Source: Collimonas arenae (GTDB lineage Bacteria; Pseudomonadota; Gammaproteobacteria; Burkholderiales; Burkholderiaceae_D). From it: a stretch of DNA of 64,000 bases. The notes below the pieces were generated by a model. It did no database searches and had not been told where the DNA came from. It saw only the letters and a list, made by a program, of their open reading frames with translations. The position numbers and the translations under genes were made by a program. Shown in pieces: positions 19,401 through 27,626 of the stretch; position 1 is the first letter of the stretch, and each line of letters starts with the position of its first letter. Where the stretch lies: positions 4,712,001 to 4,776,000 of the forward strand of contig NZ_CP009962.1 in NCBI RefSeq assembly GCF_000786695.1, given 5' to 3'.

Positions 19401-22400
19401 AGCGATGTCACGTTGCTGTTGGTCGTGCTCAAGCCGGTCGACAACGAAGTGATGTTGCTGTTGGCCGTGCTCAATCCCGTTGACGTCGAGGTAGACAGGC
19501 TATTGATCGCCGTGTTCGTTGCGAACAGTTGCGAGCCGTTGACCGCATCCGTGCTCGTCGACGTTACCCGACCCGCTGCCACGTTCGTCACCTGGCGCTC
19601 GGAGCCCGGCGCCCCCACGCTCACCACGCTCGCCGGCGTCGTACCGGCATAGTTGTACGTCACGCCGCCTATCGTTCCCGTCGCCGTCGGGTTCGCCGCT
19701 GCTGTGATCGAACCATTCCCCAGCGCCACGTCACCCGCATTCGTTGCCGTCGCCCCCGAACCCAACGCCACCCCGTCAGCACCCTTCGCAGCGGCGGTAT
19801 CGCCCAACGCCAACCCGCCAGCCACCGACGCCGTACTGTTGTTACCCAGCGCGACCGAACCCTGGCCGATTGCATTATTACCGCTACCTATTGCAACGGC
19901 GCCATTGGCAGCAGTAGCGCCACCTGTATCGCCAGCTGCAATGTTATTTGCCCCCATCGCCACAGCACCTGTACCATTCGATACATTCGGGTCACCGATC
20001 GCCACCGCACCATTCCCCGTGGCCTTTTGACCAAGCCCAATCGCTACCGCACCACCGGTAGCCGTGCCTGCATTCGCCGTCGTGCCTGAAGATCCAATCG
20101 CCACATTCTGCCCCGTAGCGCCGCTGGAAATTCCATCGCCTTCAGCAATGCCGAAAGCGCCATTCACCGTAGCGCCACGTCCCATTGCAATACCCGACGT
20201 GGCAGCAGCAGCTACATTCGATTGCCCGCCAATCGCAACAGCATTGGTTGCGGCGGCTATAGCGCCCGATGTTGCATTGCTACCGATAGCAGTAGCGCCG
20301 GCAGCGCTGGCTGTCGTGCTATTGCCAAGCGCAATAGCCTCTGCTGCCGTGGCTTGAGCGCCACCGGTCGCGCCGAAGCCACCGATAGCCCCCCCGAGCG
20401 CAATCGAACCGTTACCGGTCGCCCCCGCGCCCTGACCCGCCGCGAACGCACCATCGCCGCTCGATGTAGTTTGGCGACCTATTGCGATACTCGTATTATT
20501 GCTTGCACTCGCCGAATTACCCATGGCAATAGACCCGTCACCATTGGCTACAGCCGAAAAATCACCACGCACACTAATAGCGATAGCATTGCTACCAGCA
20601 TTGGCGCCGTTACCGATGGCGGTTCCAGGACCAACTGCCCCTGTGGCACTGGCGTTGGCACCGACGACGGTACTAGCGCCCCCAGAAACGGCATTTTGGC
20701 CAATCGCAACGCTATTGCCATTGCTTGCCGCTGCGTTCGAACCGACGGCGACTGCGCCGCCCCCGCTGGCGGTCGAATGGTCACCTACCGCTACCGCACT
20801 GCCTCCTGCTGCCGTAGCATTAGTGCCAGATGCCAATGCATTGACACCCGTCGCACCGGTACCGTTATAGTTGGTATCGGTCCCTGGGGTGGTCGAATTC
20901 ACGCTGTAATCGTGTGTCTGTGCCGCAGCGAGGATCGCTTGATCGGTGGCATACAGTTGCGATCCATTGATCGCATCCGTGCTCGTCGCCGTTACCCGGC
21001 CTGCTGCCACGTTCGTTATCTGGCGCTCGGAGCCCGGCGCACCGACGCTCACCACGCTCGTCGGCGTCGCGCCAGCATAGTTGTACGTCACGCCGCCTAC
21101 CGACCCCGTCGCCGTCGGGTTCGGCGCTGCTGTAATCGAACCATTCCCCAGCGCCACGTCGTTCGCATTGTTTGCCGTCGCCCCCGAACCCAACGCCACT
21201 CCATTAGCCCCCTTCGCAGCGGCGGTATCACCCAACGCCAACCCGCCAGCTGCCGACGCCGTACTGTTGTTACCCAGCGCGACCGAACCCTGGCCGATTG
21301 CATTATTACCGCTACCTATTGCAACGGCGCCATTGGCAGCAGTGGCGCCACCTGTATCGCCAGCTGCGGTGTTATTCGCCCCCATCGCCACAGCGCCTGT
21401 GCCATTCGATACATTCGGGTCACCGATCGCCACAGCACCATCACCTGTTGCCTTTTGACCGCGGCCGATTGCCACCGCACCGCCGGCCGTCGTACCAGCA
21501 TTTGCCGTTGTGCCAGATGATCCAATCGCCACATTTTGGCCGGTGGCGCCACTGGAAATGCCATCGCCTTCGGCAATGCCGAAAGCGCCATTCACCGTAG
21601 CGCCGCGTCCCACCGCAATACCGGAGGTGGCGGTAGCGGCCACACTTGATTGCCCTCCGATTGCAACGGCATCGGATGCGGCTGCCACAGCACCCGCTGT
21701 AGCATTGCCGCCAATAGCGGTAGCTCCGGTAGCGCTGGCTGTTGCGCCATTGCCGAGTGAGACTGCGTCTTGACCGCTTGACGCGGATGCCAGCCCGATT
21801 GCAATCGTATTGGTATTGGTGGCATTGGCATTATTGCCGATTGCTACAGAAGATGCCCCGCCTGCCGTTGAGCCGCCAAAGCCCATCATCAGAGAGTTAG
21901 TTCCTGTAGCGACTCCGGTTGCGAGCTGAGTGTTAGCAACGAAATACGGTATTGAAAAAATCCCGGTTACCGTCAAATTATGAATATTGGCGTTTTGCAG
22001 ATAAGCCGCAGTATTTGCATAGAGCGTACCGCCGATACTCAAATTTGTACTATTGGATGTCGTGTCACTCGCATAAGCCAATATACGATTGGTCTGCGTT
22101 GATGCGTCAGAAGGCCCGCAAATCGGAGAGACCCCGGATTGAGCATACCCCGCACCGGCAACGTTAACGCCGCCGGTATCATATGTATAAGTACTCCCGC
22201 CAGTGTTGTAGACGCCGCTGATTCCATAACCAAGGTTTGCGCAATATGTATTTCCGCCATAAGCTGGACCATTATTGACAAAAATACCACCGAGATAAGT
22301 GGCAGCCGAAGATGGCAAGCTATAACTGGCAATTACAGCTGATGCCAGCAATACCATGGTCCCCACTTTATTTTGAGATTGACTCTTAGCCTTTTTATTG

Positions 22401-22474
22401 CCCTTAGCCAACTCCCCGACCACACAAAACATCCCCGATGTTTTGTTCCAGATAACTTTATAAATCTTGTTCAT
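13442..22474 (-). CDS. Giant trimeric autotransporter adhesin (YadA-like)
   Basis: 3010 residues; a type Vc surface adhesin that would form a homotrimeric fibre. It starts with an ESPR-type extended signal peptide (MNKIYKVIWNKTSG...) and ends with a YadA beta-barrel anchor (about residues 2925-3010, ending GYSW). Order: unique N-terminus; head 1 of AIG/VAIG-type YadA repeats (about 190-470); neck GAPGSERQITNVAAG; head 2 (about 540-930); neck; stalk arrays (about 990-1395, 1450-1985); a GIKYFHSNS module; head 3 (about 2050-2200); neck; stalk (about 2260-2545); a short stalk; head 4; neck; anchor. Two near-identical NSVQYDNP...NFSQL connectors interrupt the stalks. GGGAGAG precedes the ATG. The four AraC-type regulators diverging from it are candidate controllers. 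Confidence 0.96.
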   Translation of the reverse strand: MNKIYKVIWNKTSGMFCVVGELAKGNKKAKSQSQNKVGTMVLLASAVIASYSLPSSAATYLGGIFVNNGPAYGGNTYCANLGYGISGVYNTGGSTYTYDTGGVNVAGAGYAQSGVSPICGPSDASTQTNRILAYASDTTSNSTNLSIGGTLYANTAAYLQNANIHNLTVTGIFSIPYFVANTQLATGVATGTNSLMMGFGGSTAGGASSVAIGNNANATNTNTIAIGLASASSGQDAVSLGNGATASATGATAIGGNATAGAVAAASDAVAIGGQSSVAATATSGIAVGRGATVNGAFGIAEGDGISSGATGQNVAIGSSGTTANAGTTAGGAVAIGRGQKATGDGAVAIGDPNVSNGTGAVAMGANNTAAGDTGGATAANGAVAIGSGNNAIGQGSVALGNNSTASAAGGLALGDTAAAKGANGVALGSGATANNANDVALGNGSITAAPNPTATGSVGGVTYNYAGATPTSVVSVGAPGSERQITNVAAGRVTATSTDAINGSQLYATDQAILAAAQTHDYSVNSTTPGTDTNYNGTGATGVNALASGTNATAAGGSAVAVGDHSTASGGGAVAVGSNAAASNGNSVAIGQNAVSGGASTVVGANASATGAVGPGTAIGNGANAGSNAIAISVRGDFSAVANGDGSIAMGNSASASNNTSIAIGRQTTSSGDGAFAAGQGAGATGNGSIALGGAIGGFGATGGAQATAAEAIALGNSTTASAAGATAIGSNATSGAIAAATNAVAIGGQSNVAAAATSGIAMGRGATVNGAFGIAEGDGISSGATGQNVAIGSSGTTANAGTATGGAVAIGLGQKATGNGAVAIGDPNVSNGTGAVAMGANNIAAGDTGGATAANGAVAIGSGNNAIGQGSVALGNNSTASVAGGLALGDTAAAKGADGVALGSGATATNAGDVALGNGSITAAANPTATGTIGGVTYNYAGTTPASVVSVGAPGSERQVTNVAAGRVTSTSTDAVNGSQLFATNTAINSLSTSTSTGLSTANSNITSLSTGLSTTNSNVTSLSTGLSTTNSNVTSLSTSASTGISTNASNIGSLSTGLSTTNSNVSSLSTSTSTGISTNASNIGSLSTGLSTTNSNVSSLSTSTSTGISTNASNIGSLSTGLSTTNSNVTSLSTSTSTGISTNASNIGSLSTGLSTTNSNVASLSTSTSTGISTNASNIGSLSTGLSTTNSNVTSLSTSTSTGISTNASNIGSLSTGLSTTNSNVTSLSTSTSSGISTNASNIGSLSTGLSTTNSNLTSLSTSTSTGISTNASNIGSLSTGLSTTNSNVTSLSTSTSTGISTNASNIGSLSTGLSTTNSNVTSLSTSTSTGISTNASNIGSLSTGLSTTNSNVTSLSTSTSTGISTNVSNIGSLSTGLSTTNSNVISLSTSTSTGIASLSTGVANSVQYDNPAHTSVTLGGVGATTPVILTNVAAGVNPTDAVNFSQLSSLSSSTSSGLSTATSGINSLSTGLSTTNSNVTSLSTSTSTGISTNASNIGSLSTGLSTTNSNVTSLSTSTSTGISTNASNIGSLSTGLSTTNSNVTSLSTSTSTGISTNASNIGSLSTGLSTTNSNVTSLSTSTSTGISTNASNIGSLSTGLSTTNSNVTSLSTSTSTGISTNASNIGSLSTGLSTTNSNVTSLSTSTSTGISTNASNIGSLSTGLSTTNSNVTSLSTSTSSGISTNASNIGSLSTSTSTGISTNASNIGSLSTGLSTTNSNVTSLSTSTSTGISTNASNIGSLSTGLSTTNSNVTSLSTSASTGISTNASNIGSLSTGLSTTNSNVTSLSTSTSTGISTNASNIGSLSTGLSTTNSNVTSLSTSTSTGISTNASNIGSLSTGLSTTNSNVSSLSTSTSTGISTNASNIGSLSTGLSTTNSNVTSLSTSTSTGISTNASNIGSLSTGLSTTNSNVTSLSTSASTGISTNASNIGSLSTGLSTTNSNVTSLSTSTSTGISTNASNIGSLSTGLSTTNSNVASLQTIANNTGSSAAAALGGGAAYDPATGVISAPSYTMYNANGTTTAVSNVGAAIDSINSQGIKYFHSNSTGPDSVATGTNAIAIGSGATANSNGAVAIGQSAVATGGQAVSIGVGNTASGNGAVAIGDPNTATGNGAVATGLNNTANGQGAVAMGNTNSASGQGSVALGSTSTAGGAGSVALGDTANAVATNGLALGSGAVANNAGDVALGAGSTTAASTPTSSVTIGGTSYALAGTSPTSVVSVGAPGAERQITNVASGQLTATSTDAVNGSQLNASNQAINSLSTSTSTGLSTATSGISSLSTSLSTTNSNVDSLSTSTSTGISTNASNIGSLSTGLSTTNSNVTSLSTSTSTGISTNASNIGSLSTGLSTTNSNVISLSTSTSTGISTNASNIGSLSTGLSTTNSNVTSLSTSTSTGISTNASNIGSLSTGLSTTNSNVSSLSTSTSTGISTNASNIGSLSTGLSTNASNIGSLSTGLSTTNSNVMSLSTSTSTGISTNASNIGSLSTGLSTTNSNVTSLSTSASTGISTNASNIGSLSTGLSVTNSNLTSLSTSTSTGLASLSTGVANSVQYDNPGHTSVTLGGVGATTPVTLTNVAAGTRPTDAVNFSQLSSLSTSTSSGLSTATSGITSLSTGLSTTNSNVTSLSTSASTGIASLSTGLSSTNSNVASLSTSTSTGLSTIGSNVTSLSTSTSTGLSTAVSGISSLSTGLSSTNSNVTSLSTGLSSLSTGLSQIGSLSTGLVAVVAGNTALKPLADASNAAAANGAMLGGTIMGGSNGDGTAQTRGTSGTAIKTVTPATCTTVNGIDATGSGLCAQATKDGATALGSNAQALDTNTTAVGFRALASSSGAVAIGYNAQATGDPTVAIGSNSVAAGNNSVAMGAGAQAIANNAVALGAGSVADQDNTVSVGAPGSERRITNVAPGVNATDAVNVSQLNNLQNQVGSVQRIAYSGVAMAGALAGLPQVDAGKTFSLGAGIGSYGGYGALAIGASARIRENTIVKFGVSTTSASHTLINAGIGYSW
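14840..15690 (-). repeat. Adhesin stalk repeat array (C-terminal block)
   Basis: Tandem 96-bp units, each encoding 32 residues that combine SLSTSTSTGISTNASNIG and SLSTGLSTTNSNVT, a heptad-like Ser/Thr-rich coiled stalk. About eight units, differing mostly at synonymous positions. One unit lacks half of its sequence (around 15100-15170), as expected from slippage or recombination. Confidence 0.9.
16520..18130 (-). repeat. Adhesin stalk repeat array (longest block)
   Basis: About sixteen tandem copies of the same 96-bp stalk unit. A half-unit deletion is visible near 17370-17430, where two SLSTSTS-type halves follow each other. High identity between units makes this region prone to copy-number change and to assembly error. 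Confidence 0.9.
18280..19500 (-). repeat. Adhesin stalk repeat array (N-terminal block)
   Basis: About twelve tandem 96-bp stalk units of the same family as the other two blocks, followed on the protein C-terminal side by an NSVQYDNPAHTSV connector that recurs near 14700-14830. A shortened pair of half-units is seen near 19380-19450. Confidence 0.9.
19530..20300 (-). repeat. Head/neck duplication, copy 2 (of adhesin)
   Basis: Codes for the second head and neck. It is strongly similar, unit by unit, to 20960-21745 (first head and neck), including the GIAEGDGISSGATGQNVAIGSSG and GAPGSERQ neck segments. The offset is about 1430 bases. This is a segmental duplication inside the gene. Confidence 0.85.
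20960..21745 (-). repeat. Head/neck duplication, copy 1 (of adhesin)
   Basis: First head and neck of the adhesin, the partner of the duplicated segment at 19530-20300. The differences are a few substitutions such as TAGGAVAIGRG against TGGAVAIGLG, so the duplication is fairly recent or kept homogeneous by gene conversion. Confidence 0.85.
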
Positions 22475-22631
22475 GTTGCTCTCCCTTTTTCAATTCAGAT
22501 AATTTCAAAATTCAAATTTAATTACTTGTCTTAAGGATATGAATCTTTTGAGAAAGATTTGTTTTATTTAGGAAACGTATTTACCAAGATAAACTTTTTA
22601 TTTAGTTTTCCAAGTAAGTTTTTATGACGCA

Positions 22632-23080
22632 TATGGCGTCCTTTCCTCGGCATATTTTTCTCAAGAAGACTCTCACTGACGGCAGCTTTTAAATTTTAAA
22701 AATCCCCATCCAGCCTTATATGCATAAGCATTTCTTGGCGGGTTGATGGATATTTTTTAGCTAAACAAGTGCAACGAGAGCAACAATCCTTATCACCAGG
22801 TCACTTAAAATGACAATCAGGTACGAATAGGATTTTAGGGAGGGGGATGAAGAAGATATTAACGAAAGAGGACAATATATTGACATTCAAGGCCAAGAAA
22901 CAATCGTTGACATTCAAGACTTCGCAAACATTGTCGAGATAGTTTCCTACCATCAAATTCGATATTCAAATCGGTATTACAGGAAATCGAAATTGATAAA
23001 TTCAGTTTTTATAAGCACATAAAAATGCCACAAGGAAATAATTGCAATAACATCAGTAACAACCGATCAATACTTCATGG
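22632..23080. repeat. AraC-array upstream repeat, orphan copy A
   Basis: Diverged copy of the ~470-base leader found in front of the first two AraC-type genes. Shared landmarks in the same order: a TTTCCTC...CAAGAA stretch, a TTTTAAAAAT(C/T)CC block, GTACGAATAGGATTTTAGGGAG, GAAGAAGATATTAAC, and an AAATTCAGTTTTT...AAAAATGC box. In the other copies an AraC-type gene follows; here it does not. The stretch 23080-23210 holds only a short fragment resembling an AraC 3' end (CTTCAAGAGA). Confidence 0.6.
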
Positions 23081-23214
23081 CTAGCGGAAAAAGGCTTCAA
23101 GAGATTTGTGCGGGGTACTAGTAAATTCAGACTCTCCGCTCTCAGGGACGGAGCGCAATGCGCCACAGCTCCCCAGAGCGCGCCACTTCACAGCGTCACA
23201 AGAAACATCTGCTC

Positions 23215-23690
23215 TCCTTGACTCCCCCTCGAATGACTTCTGCGTCTCGACACATTTCCATTGGAAAACTTCCTCCCCCTGGAGTTTTTTATAATTTTTA
23301 AAAACACTCCGTCACCTAGCCCTTTTGCATAACCATATATTTCACCTAGGAAATATATTTTTAACTAAAAAATATTCCACAGGTAACAATTTTGTCAAAA
23401 TATCATTGAAATTGCATTAAATACGCATTGGATTTCAGGGAGAGCGAAGAAATTATTAACAATAGGTAACAATCAAGTATGCTTAGCACTATACGAATAT
23501 TTTCATATTATTTAAATATTGTTTTTATATAGGAAAAATTAACATTTAATTACGAAATTTTATATTTGGATTGATATTTGTAAAAATGAAAATCAATAAA
23601 TTTAATTTACAAAAATGCACAATTTTATTTCATTGGAAATAATAGAATAAATAACTGCATCGGACTTTTTAACAATGCTTATAGTCATGC
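23215..23690 (+). repeat. AraC-array upstream repeat, copy B
   Basis: AT-rich leader directly upstream of the first AraC-type gene, alignable with 22632-23080 and 24770-25235. It shares CTCGAA(T/C)GA near the left end, TTTTTAAAAACA(C/T)TCC, AATACG(C/A)AT(T/A)GG and the right-end box CAAAAATGCACAATTTTATTTC. It probably carries the promoter and possibly operator sites shared by the array. Confidence 0.7.
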
Positions 23691-23707
23691 CACTCGGGGA
23701 TAATTAA

Positions 23708-24718
23708 TTGAATACGTTAGCAAGCGGATTTGTTTCCAGCGCTTATGTCCGGGTTCTATTTGAATATTTAAAAATCCGAGGAATTGATGCTTCAGCGCTA
23801 CTTGGCTTGGCTGAACCAGAACCAGTTGACCACATGCTTTCGCGTTACCCCATGCAACGCTGGGTCTCTTTTTTGCAAACTGCAGCAGCTCACCTGGAAG
23901 ATCCGCTGCTAGGCCTGAAGCTAGGGCAGACAGTCAGGGCGGCCCATTTTGGCGTGCTTGGCTATATCTTTGCTTCCTGCTTAAACCGAGGGTTGGCATT
24001 GTTGCGCCTACAGACATACGAACGTCTGCTACTTGACGTGGACGGATATCCGATGCAAACCCTGGTCGATGGCTCCCATCTGATACTTAGATGGTCCGGA
24101 GAGAGTTCACATGATCACGGCAGGCTCAACCATGAATTTGGGCTTGCTGCGATGTGTAATATTTCTCGTGAAATATCCGATGGGCCTCCGCTTGCAAAAG
24201 AAGTCTGCTTTGTCAATTCGGAGCCGCCTGATACTCGCCCCTATACCGATTTTTTCGGGTGTGATGTCTTGTTTAACCAGCCCGCGACGACCTTGCGAAT
24301 ATTGATTGAAGATTTGAATTGCCCCCTGCGTCGGCCTGATCCAAGATTGATCTATATCCTGGAAAAGCAGGCAGAGGGGTTTCTGGCGCAACTACCCAAG
24401 GAAAGCGAATTTGTGATGCATGTCCGGCGCTGCATAGCAAATCTGATTCACAGTGGCGAGCCAGGGCTTGAGCAGGTCGCGAGCGTACTTTCCATCACGC
24501 CTCGGACTTTACGGCGCCGCCTTCATGAATATGGAACCACCTTTCGTGAACTGCTTGACGATATTCGTAGGCATATGGCGGAACAGTATCTGCGCGACCC
24601 AAACCTGCAACTGGCTGACGTAGCGCAATTGCTGGGGTATTCGGAGCAAAGCGCATTCCAGCGAGCATTCCAGCGTTGGACGGGGACCACACCAAAGACA
24701 TTTCAAGAGAAAACGTGA
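23708..24718 (+). CDS. AraC-family regulator, tandem paralogue 1
   Basis: 336 residues. The N-terminal ~210 residues form an arabinose-binding-type (OruR/ArgR-like) sensor domain, starting near FVSSAYVRVLFEYLKIRGID. The C-terminal ~100 residues carry the two AraC helix-turn-helix motifs (EQVASVLSITPRTLRRRLHEYG and QLADVAQLLGYSEQSAFQRAFQRWTG). It begins with TTG preceded by GGGGA at a suitable distance; no ATG gives the family N-terminus. First of four tandem paralogues. The C-terminal half is almost identical to those of the others, whereas the sensor domain differs, so the four probably bind similar DNA in response to different ligands. The target genes are not evident; the adjacent divergent adhesin gene is a candidate. 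Confidence 0.88.
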   Translation: MNTLASGFVSSAYVRVLFEYLKIRGIDASALLGLAEPEPVDHMLSRYPMQRWVSFLQTAAAHLEDPLLGLKLGQTVRAAHFGVLGYIFASCLNRGLALLRLQTYERLLLDVDGYPMQTLVDGSHLILRWSGESSHDHGRLNHEFGLAAMCNISREISDGPPLAKEVCFVNSEPPDTRPYTDFFGCDVLFNQPATTLRILIEDLNCPLRRPDPRLIYILEKQAEGFLAQLPKESEFVMHVRRCIANLIHSGEPGLEQVASVLSITPRTLRRRLHEYGTTFRELLDDIRRHMAEQYLRDPNLQLADVAQLLGYSEQSAFQRAFQRWTGTTPKTFQEKT

Positions 24719-24769
24719 GATTGACGGCATATCAAATGCACTGTCTCGTCCTGCTTGACCATGGCAGAT

Positions 24770-25235
24770 TCCCTCCCCTCGCTACCCTCTCGAACGATTT
24801 CCTTGCTCCAGTACATTTTCCTCAAGAAAACCCACACTATCAGCAGATCTTCGAATTTTTAAAAACATTCCATCACCCGGCCACGGCCTCTTGCCTCGTT
24901 GATGGAATCTTTAACCAAACGAGTACAACAAAAACAACAATATTTATCATTAAGTCATTGAAATAACATCCAATACGAATAGGCTTTTAAGAAGATTGAA
25001 GAAAAATATTAATAATATATTTCACTTTATTACAATTAATATCGCAGAGATGTTTTCACATTATCTCCACATTGAAAAAATTAAACACTTAATTACTAAA
25101 TTAGATATTTAAATTGACGCTTACAGCAATAAAAATTAATAACTTCAGTTTGCAAAAATGCACAATTTTATTTCGTTGATAATAATATAATAAATAACTA
25201 TGTCTGGTTTTCAGCACTGCATTAAGGCAACAGAA
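24770..25235 (+). repeat. AraC-array upstream repeat, copy C
   Basis: Leader of the second AraC-type gene and the third copy of the ~470-base upstream repeat. Together with copy B it keeps the right-end box CAAAAATGCACAATTTTATTTC followed by an AATAAATAACT stretch. A shortened trace of the same end also precedes the third gene (26515-26570). Confidence 0.7.
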
Positions 25236-25282
25236 TCAATTTAGTCTTAACAGCGCCTAGCCATTTCATTCAAGGATAATAA

Positions 25283-26299
25283 TTGACTACCTCTGCAGGC
25301 GGATTTATTTCCAGCGCTTATGTCCGGGTGCTATTTGAATACTTAAAAAGTAAAGGGGTCGATGCTTCGGCGCTGCTTGGCGTGGCTGAACCCGAACCCG
25401 TCGACCACATGCTTTTGCGTTATCCCATGCCGCTTTGGGGCTCCTTTTTGCAATCCGCCGCAACGCATCTGAAAGATCCTTATCTCGGCTTGAAATCAGG
25501 GCAAACAATCAGAACAGATCATTACGGGGTGCTCGGCTATATCATTGCTTCCTGCCCCAACCTTGGATTGGCATTGCTGCGCTTTCAAGAATACGAGCGT
25601 CTTCTGTATGAACCGGACGGGTATTCCATGCAAACTCTGATCGATGGTTCCGATCTGATACTTAAATGGTCCGGAAGTAAAACACAAGATCAAGACAGGC
25701 TCTCTCATGAATTTGGAATTGCCGCACTGTATAAAATAGCTTGTGAAATAGCCAATGGAACGCCACGCCTGAAAGAAGTTTGCTTTGTCAATTCTGAGCC
25801 GCCTGACATTAGCCTCTACACGGATTTCTTCGGATGCAATGTATTGTTTAATCAGCCCGCGACGACCTTGCGTACGCCGATAGAAAATTTGAATTTGCCC
25901 CTGCGTCAGCCTGACCCGACATTGATCCATATCCTGGAAAAACAGGCCGAAGGATTTCTGGCGCAATTACCGAAGGAAAGCGAATTTGTGATGTATGTGC
26001 GGCGCTGCATAGCAAATCTGATTCACAGCGGTGAGCCAGGGCTTGAGCAGGTCGCGAACGCCCTTTCCATAGCGCCTCGAACTTTACGGCGACGCCTTCA
26101 TGAATATGAAACGACCTTTCGTGAACTCCTGGACGATATTCGTAAACATATGGCGGAACAGTATTTGCGCGATCCAAACCTGCAACTGACTGACGTAGCG
26201 CAATTACTGGGCTATACGGAACAAAGCGCCTTCCAACGCGCATTCTTGCGTTGGACAGGGACCACGCCAAAGACATTTCAAAGGAAAACGCCGGACTGA
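25283..26299 (+). CDS. AraC-family regulator, tandem paralogue 2
   Basis: 338 residues with the same architecture as the preceding gene: sensor domain (about 1-210, FISSAYVRVLFEYLKSKGVD) and C-terminal AraC helix-turn-helix pair (EQVANALSIAPRTLRRRLHEYE and QLTDVAQLLGYTEQSAFQRAFLRWTG). The start is TTG with AAGGA upstream. The segment from about residue 205 to the end is nearly identical at DNA level to paralogue 3, which suggests recent duplication or gene conversion. The sensor domain is clearly more divergent, for example SGSKTQDQDRLSHEFG. Confidence 0.88.
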   Translation: MTTSAGGFISSAYVRVLFEYLKSKGVDASALLGVAEPEPVDHMLLRYPMPLWGSFLQSAATHLKDPYLGLKSGQTIRTDHYGVLGYIIASCPNLGLALLRFQEYERLLYEPDGYSMQTLIDGSDLILKWSGSKTQDQDRLSHEFGIAALYKIACEIANGTPRLKEVCFVNSEPPDISLYTDFFGCNVLFNQPATTLRTPIENLNLPLRQPDPTLIHILEKQAEGFLAQLPKESEFVMYVRRCIANLIHSGEPGLEQVANALSIAPRTLRRRLHEYETTFRELLDDIRKHMAEQYLRDPNLQLTDVAQLLGYTEQSAFQRAFLRWTGTTPKTFQRKTPD

Positions 26300-26593
26300 A
26301 GCTCTATCAAAGTGCGTCATTTTGCGCCATGGCGATGCAGTTGATTTCTCTGCCAACCCTGCCCGGCTTTTAGACTTGGCGTTTTGGCGAAATGCGTTAA
26401 AAGCATTAGCTTTAACGAGGCCAAAGGCGCTAACGTTACTACGACAGCGGCGGCTTGAAGCAGAAGCAGAAGCAGTCATCGAAAAGCGTCAGCACTCGGG
26501 GTGAAGTCGCTTTAGATAAAAATTAATAGCGATTATTTAAAATAATTTCTATAAAAACAGCATTGATCGATACTCCCGCAGGAGCGAAAAAAA

Positions 26594-27610
26594 TTGAGCA
26601 ATTTTGACACTGGATTTGTTTCTAGCGCTTATGTTCGAGTGCTTTTTGAATATTTAAAAAATAGAGGGGTCGATGCTTCAGCACTACTTGGCGTAGCTGA
26701 GCCGGAAGCCGCTGACAACACGCTTTTGCGCTATTCCATGCAGCTCTGGATATCTTTTTTACGATCTGCTGCAACTCATTTAGAAGATCCACTGCTAGGT
26801 TTGAAATTGGGACAAATAATCAGGCCGGCTCATTTTGGCGTGCTTGGTTATATTCTTGCGTCCTGCCCAACTCTTGGAGCGTCATTGTTGCGTTATCAAG
26901 CATATGAACGTCTTATGCATGAAATGGATAAATATCCAATGGAAATGCACGTCGATGGTTCCGAAATACGATTCATATGGAATGGGGGAGACCCCAATGG
27001 TAGTGCGAGACTCAGCCATGAATTTGCAGTTGCCGCATTCAGTCAAATTTCGCGCGCCATGAGTGGTGAGCATCTAGTCGCTACAGAGGTCTGGTTTGTC
27101 AACTCTGAACCACTTGACACACGTCCCTATGATGATTTCTTCGGGGGCAAGGTACTATTTAATCAACCGACGACGGCCATACAAGTATCGTTAGCATATT
27201 TGAATATTCCCCTACGTCAGCCTGATCCGACATTGGTGCATATCCTGGAAAAACAGGCCGAAGGATTTTTGACGCAATTACCGAAGGAAAGCGAATTTGT
27301 GATGCATGTCCGGCGCTGCATAGCAAATCTGATTCACAGTGGTGAGCCAGGGCTTGAGCAGGTCGCGAACGCCCTTTCCATAGCGCCTCGAACTTTACGG
27401 CGGCGCCTTCATGAACATCAAACAGCCTTTCGTGAACTCCTGGACGATATCCGTAAGCATATGGCGGAACAGTATTTGCGCGATCCAAGCCTGCAACTGA
27501 CTGACGTAGCGCAATTGCTTGGCTATACGGAGCAAAGCGCCTTCCAACGCGCATTCTTGCGATGGACAGGGACCACTCCCAAGACATTTCAAAAGAAAAT
27601 GCCGGACTGA
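26594..27610 (+). CDS. AraC-family regulator, tandem paralogue 3
   Basis: 338 residues. The start is TTG with a good AGGAG upstream. Its sensor half is the most divergent of the four (WNGGDPNGSARLSHEFAVAAFSQISRAMSG), whereas the DNA-binding half is almost the same as in paralogue 2 (EQVANALSIAPRTLRRRLHEHQ). Relative to the other genes its upstream leader is mostly replaced by an unrelated 200-base stretch (26300-26515) containing a 60-codon frame without ribosome binding site. An inverted repeat follows the stop. Confidence 0.88.
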   Translation: MSNFDTGFVSSAYVRVLFEYLKNRGVDASALLGVAEPEAADNTLLRYSMQLWISFLRSAATHLEDPLLGLKLGQIIRPAHFGVLGYILASCPTLGASLLRYQAYERLMHEMDKYPMEMHVDGSEIRFIWNGGDPNGSARLSHEFAVAAFSQISRAMSGEHLVATEVWFVNSEPLDTRPYDDFFGGKVLFNQPTTAIQVSLAYLNIPLRQPDPTLVHILEKQAEGFLTQLPKESEFVMHVRRCIANLIHSGEPGLEQVANALSIAPRTLRRRLHEHQTAFRELLDDIRKHMAEQYLRDPSLQLTDVAQLLGYTEQSAFQRAFLRWTGTTPKTFQKKMPD

Positions 27611-27626
27611 AGCCCCTTCAAAACAA

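Noticed and set aside
16503..19652. Long plus-strand open frames with a repeated LLLVVLKPVDNEPMLLALVL pattern (541 and 457 residues)
   Set aside because: They are antisense shadows of the adhesin stalk repeats: every unit is the complement of the 96-bp coding repeat, and no ribosome binding site is present.
14000..22000. Regular repeats as a possible CRISPR array
   Set aside because: The repeats are translated in one frame, adjoin each other without unique spacers and encode stalk sequence. No cas genes are present.
26322..26504. 60-codon frame between AraC paralogues 2 and 3
   Set aside because: No ribosome binding site or recognisable family. The region looks like a replaced piece of the leader repeat.
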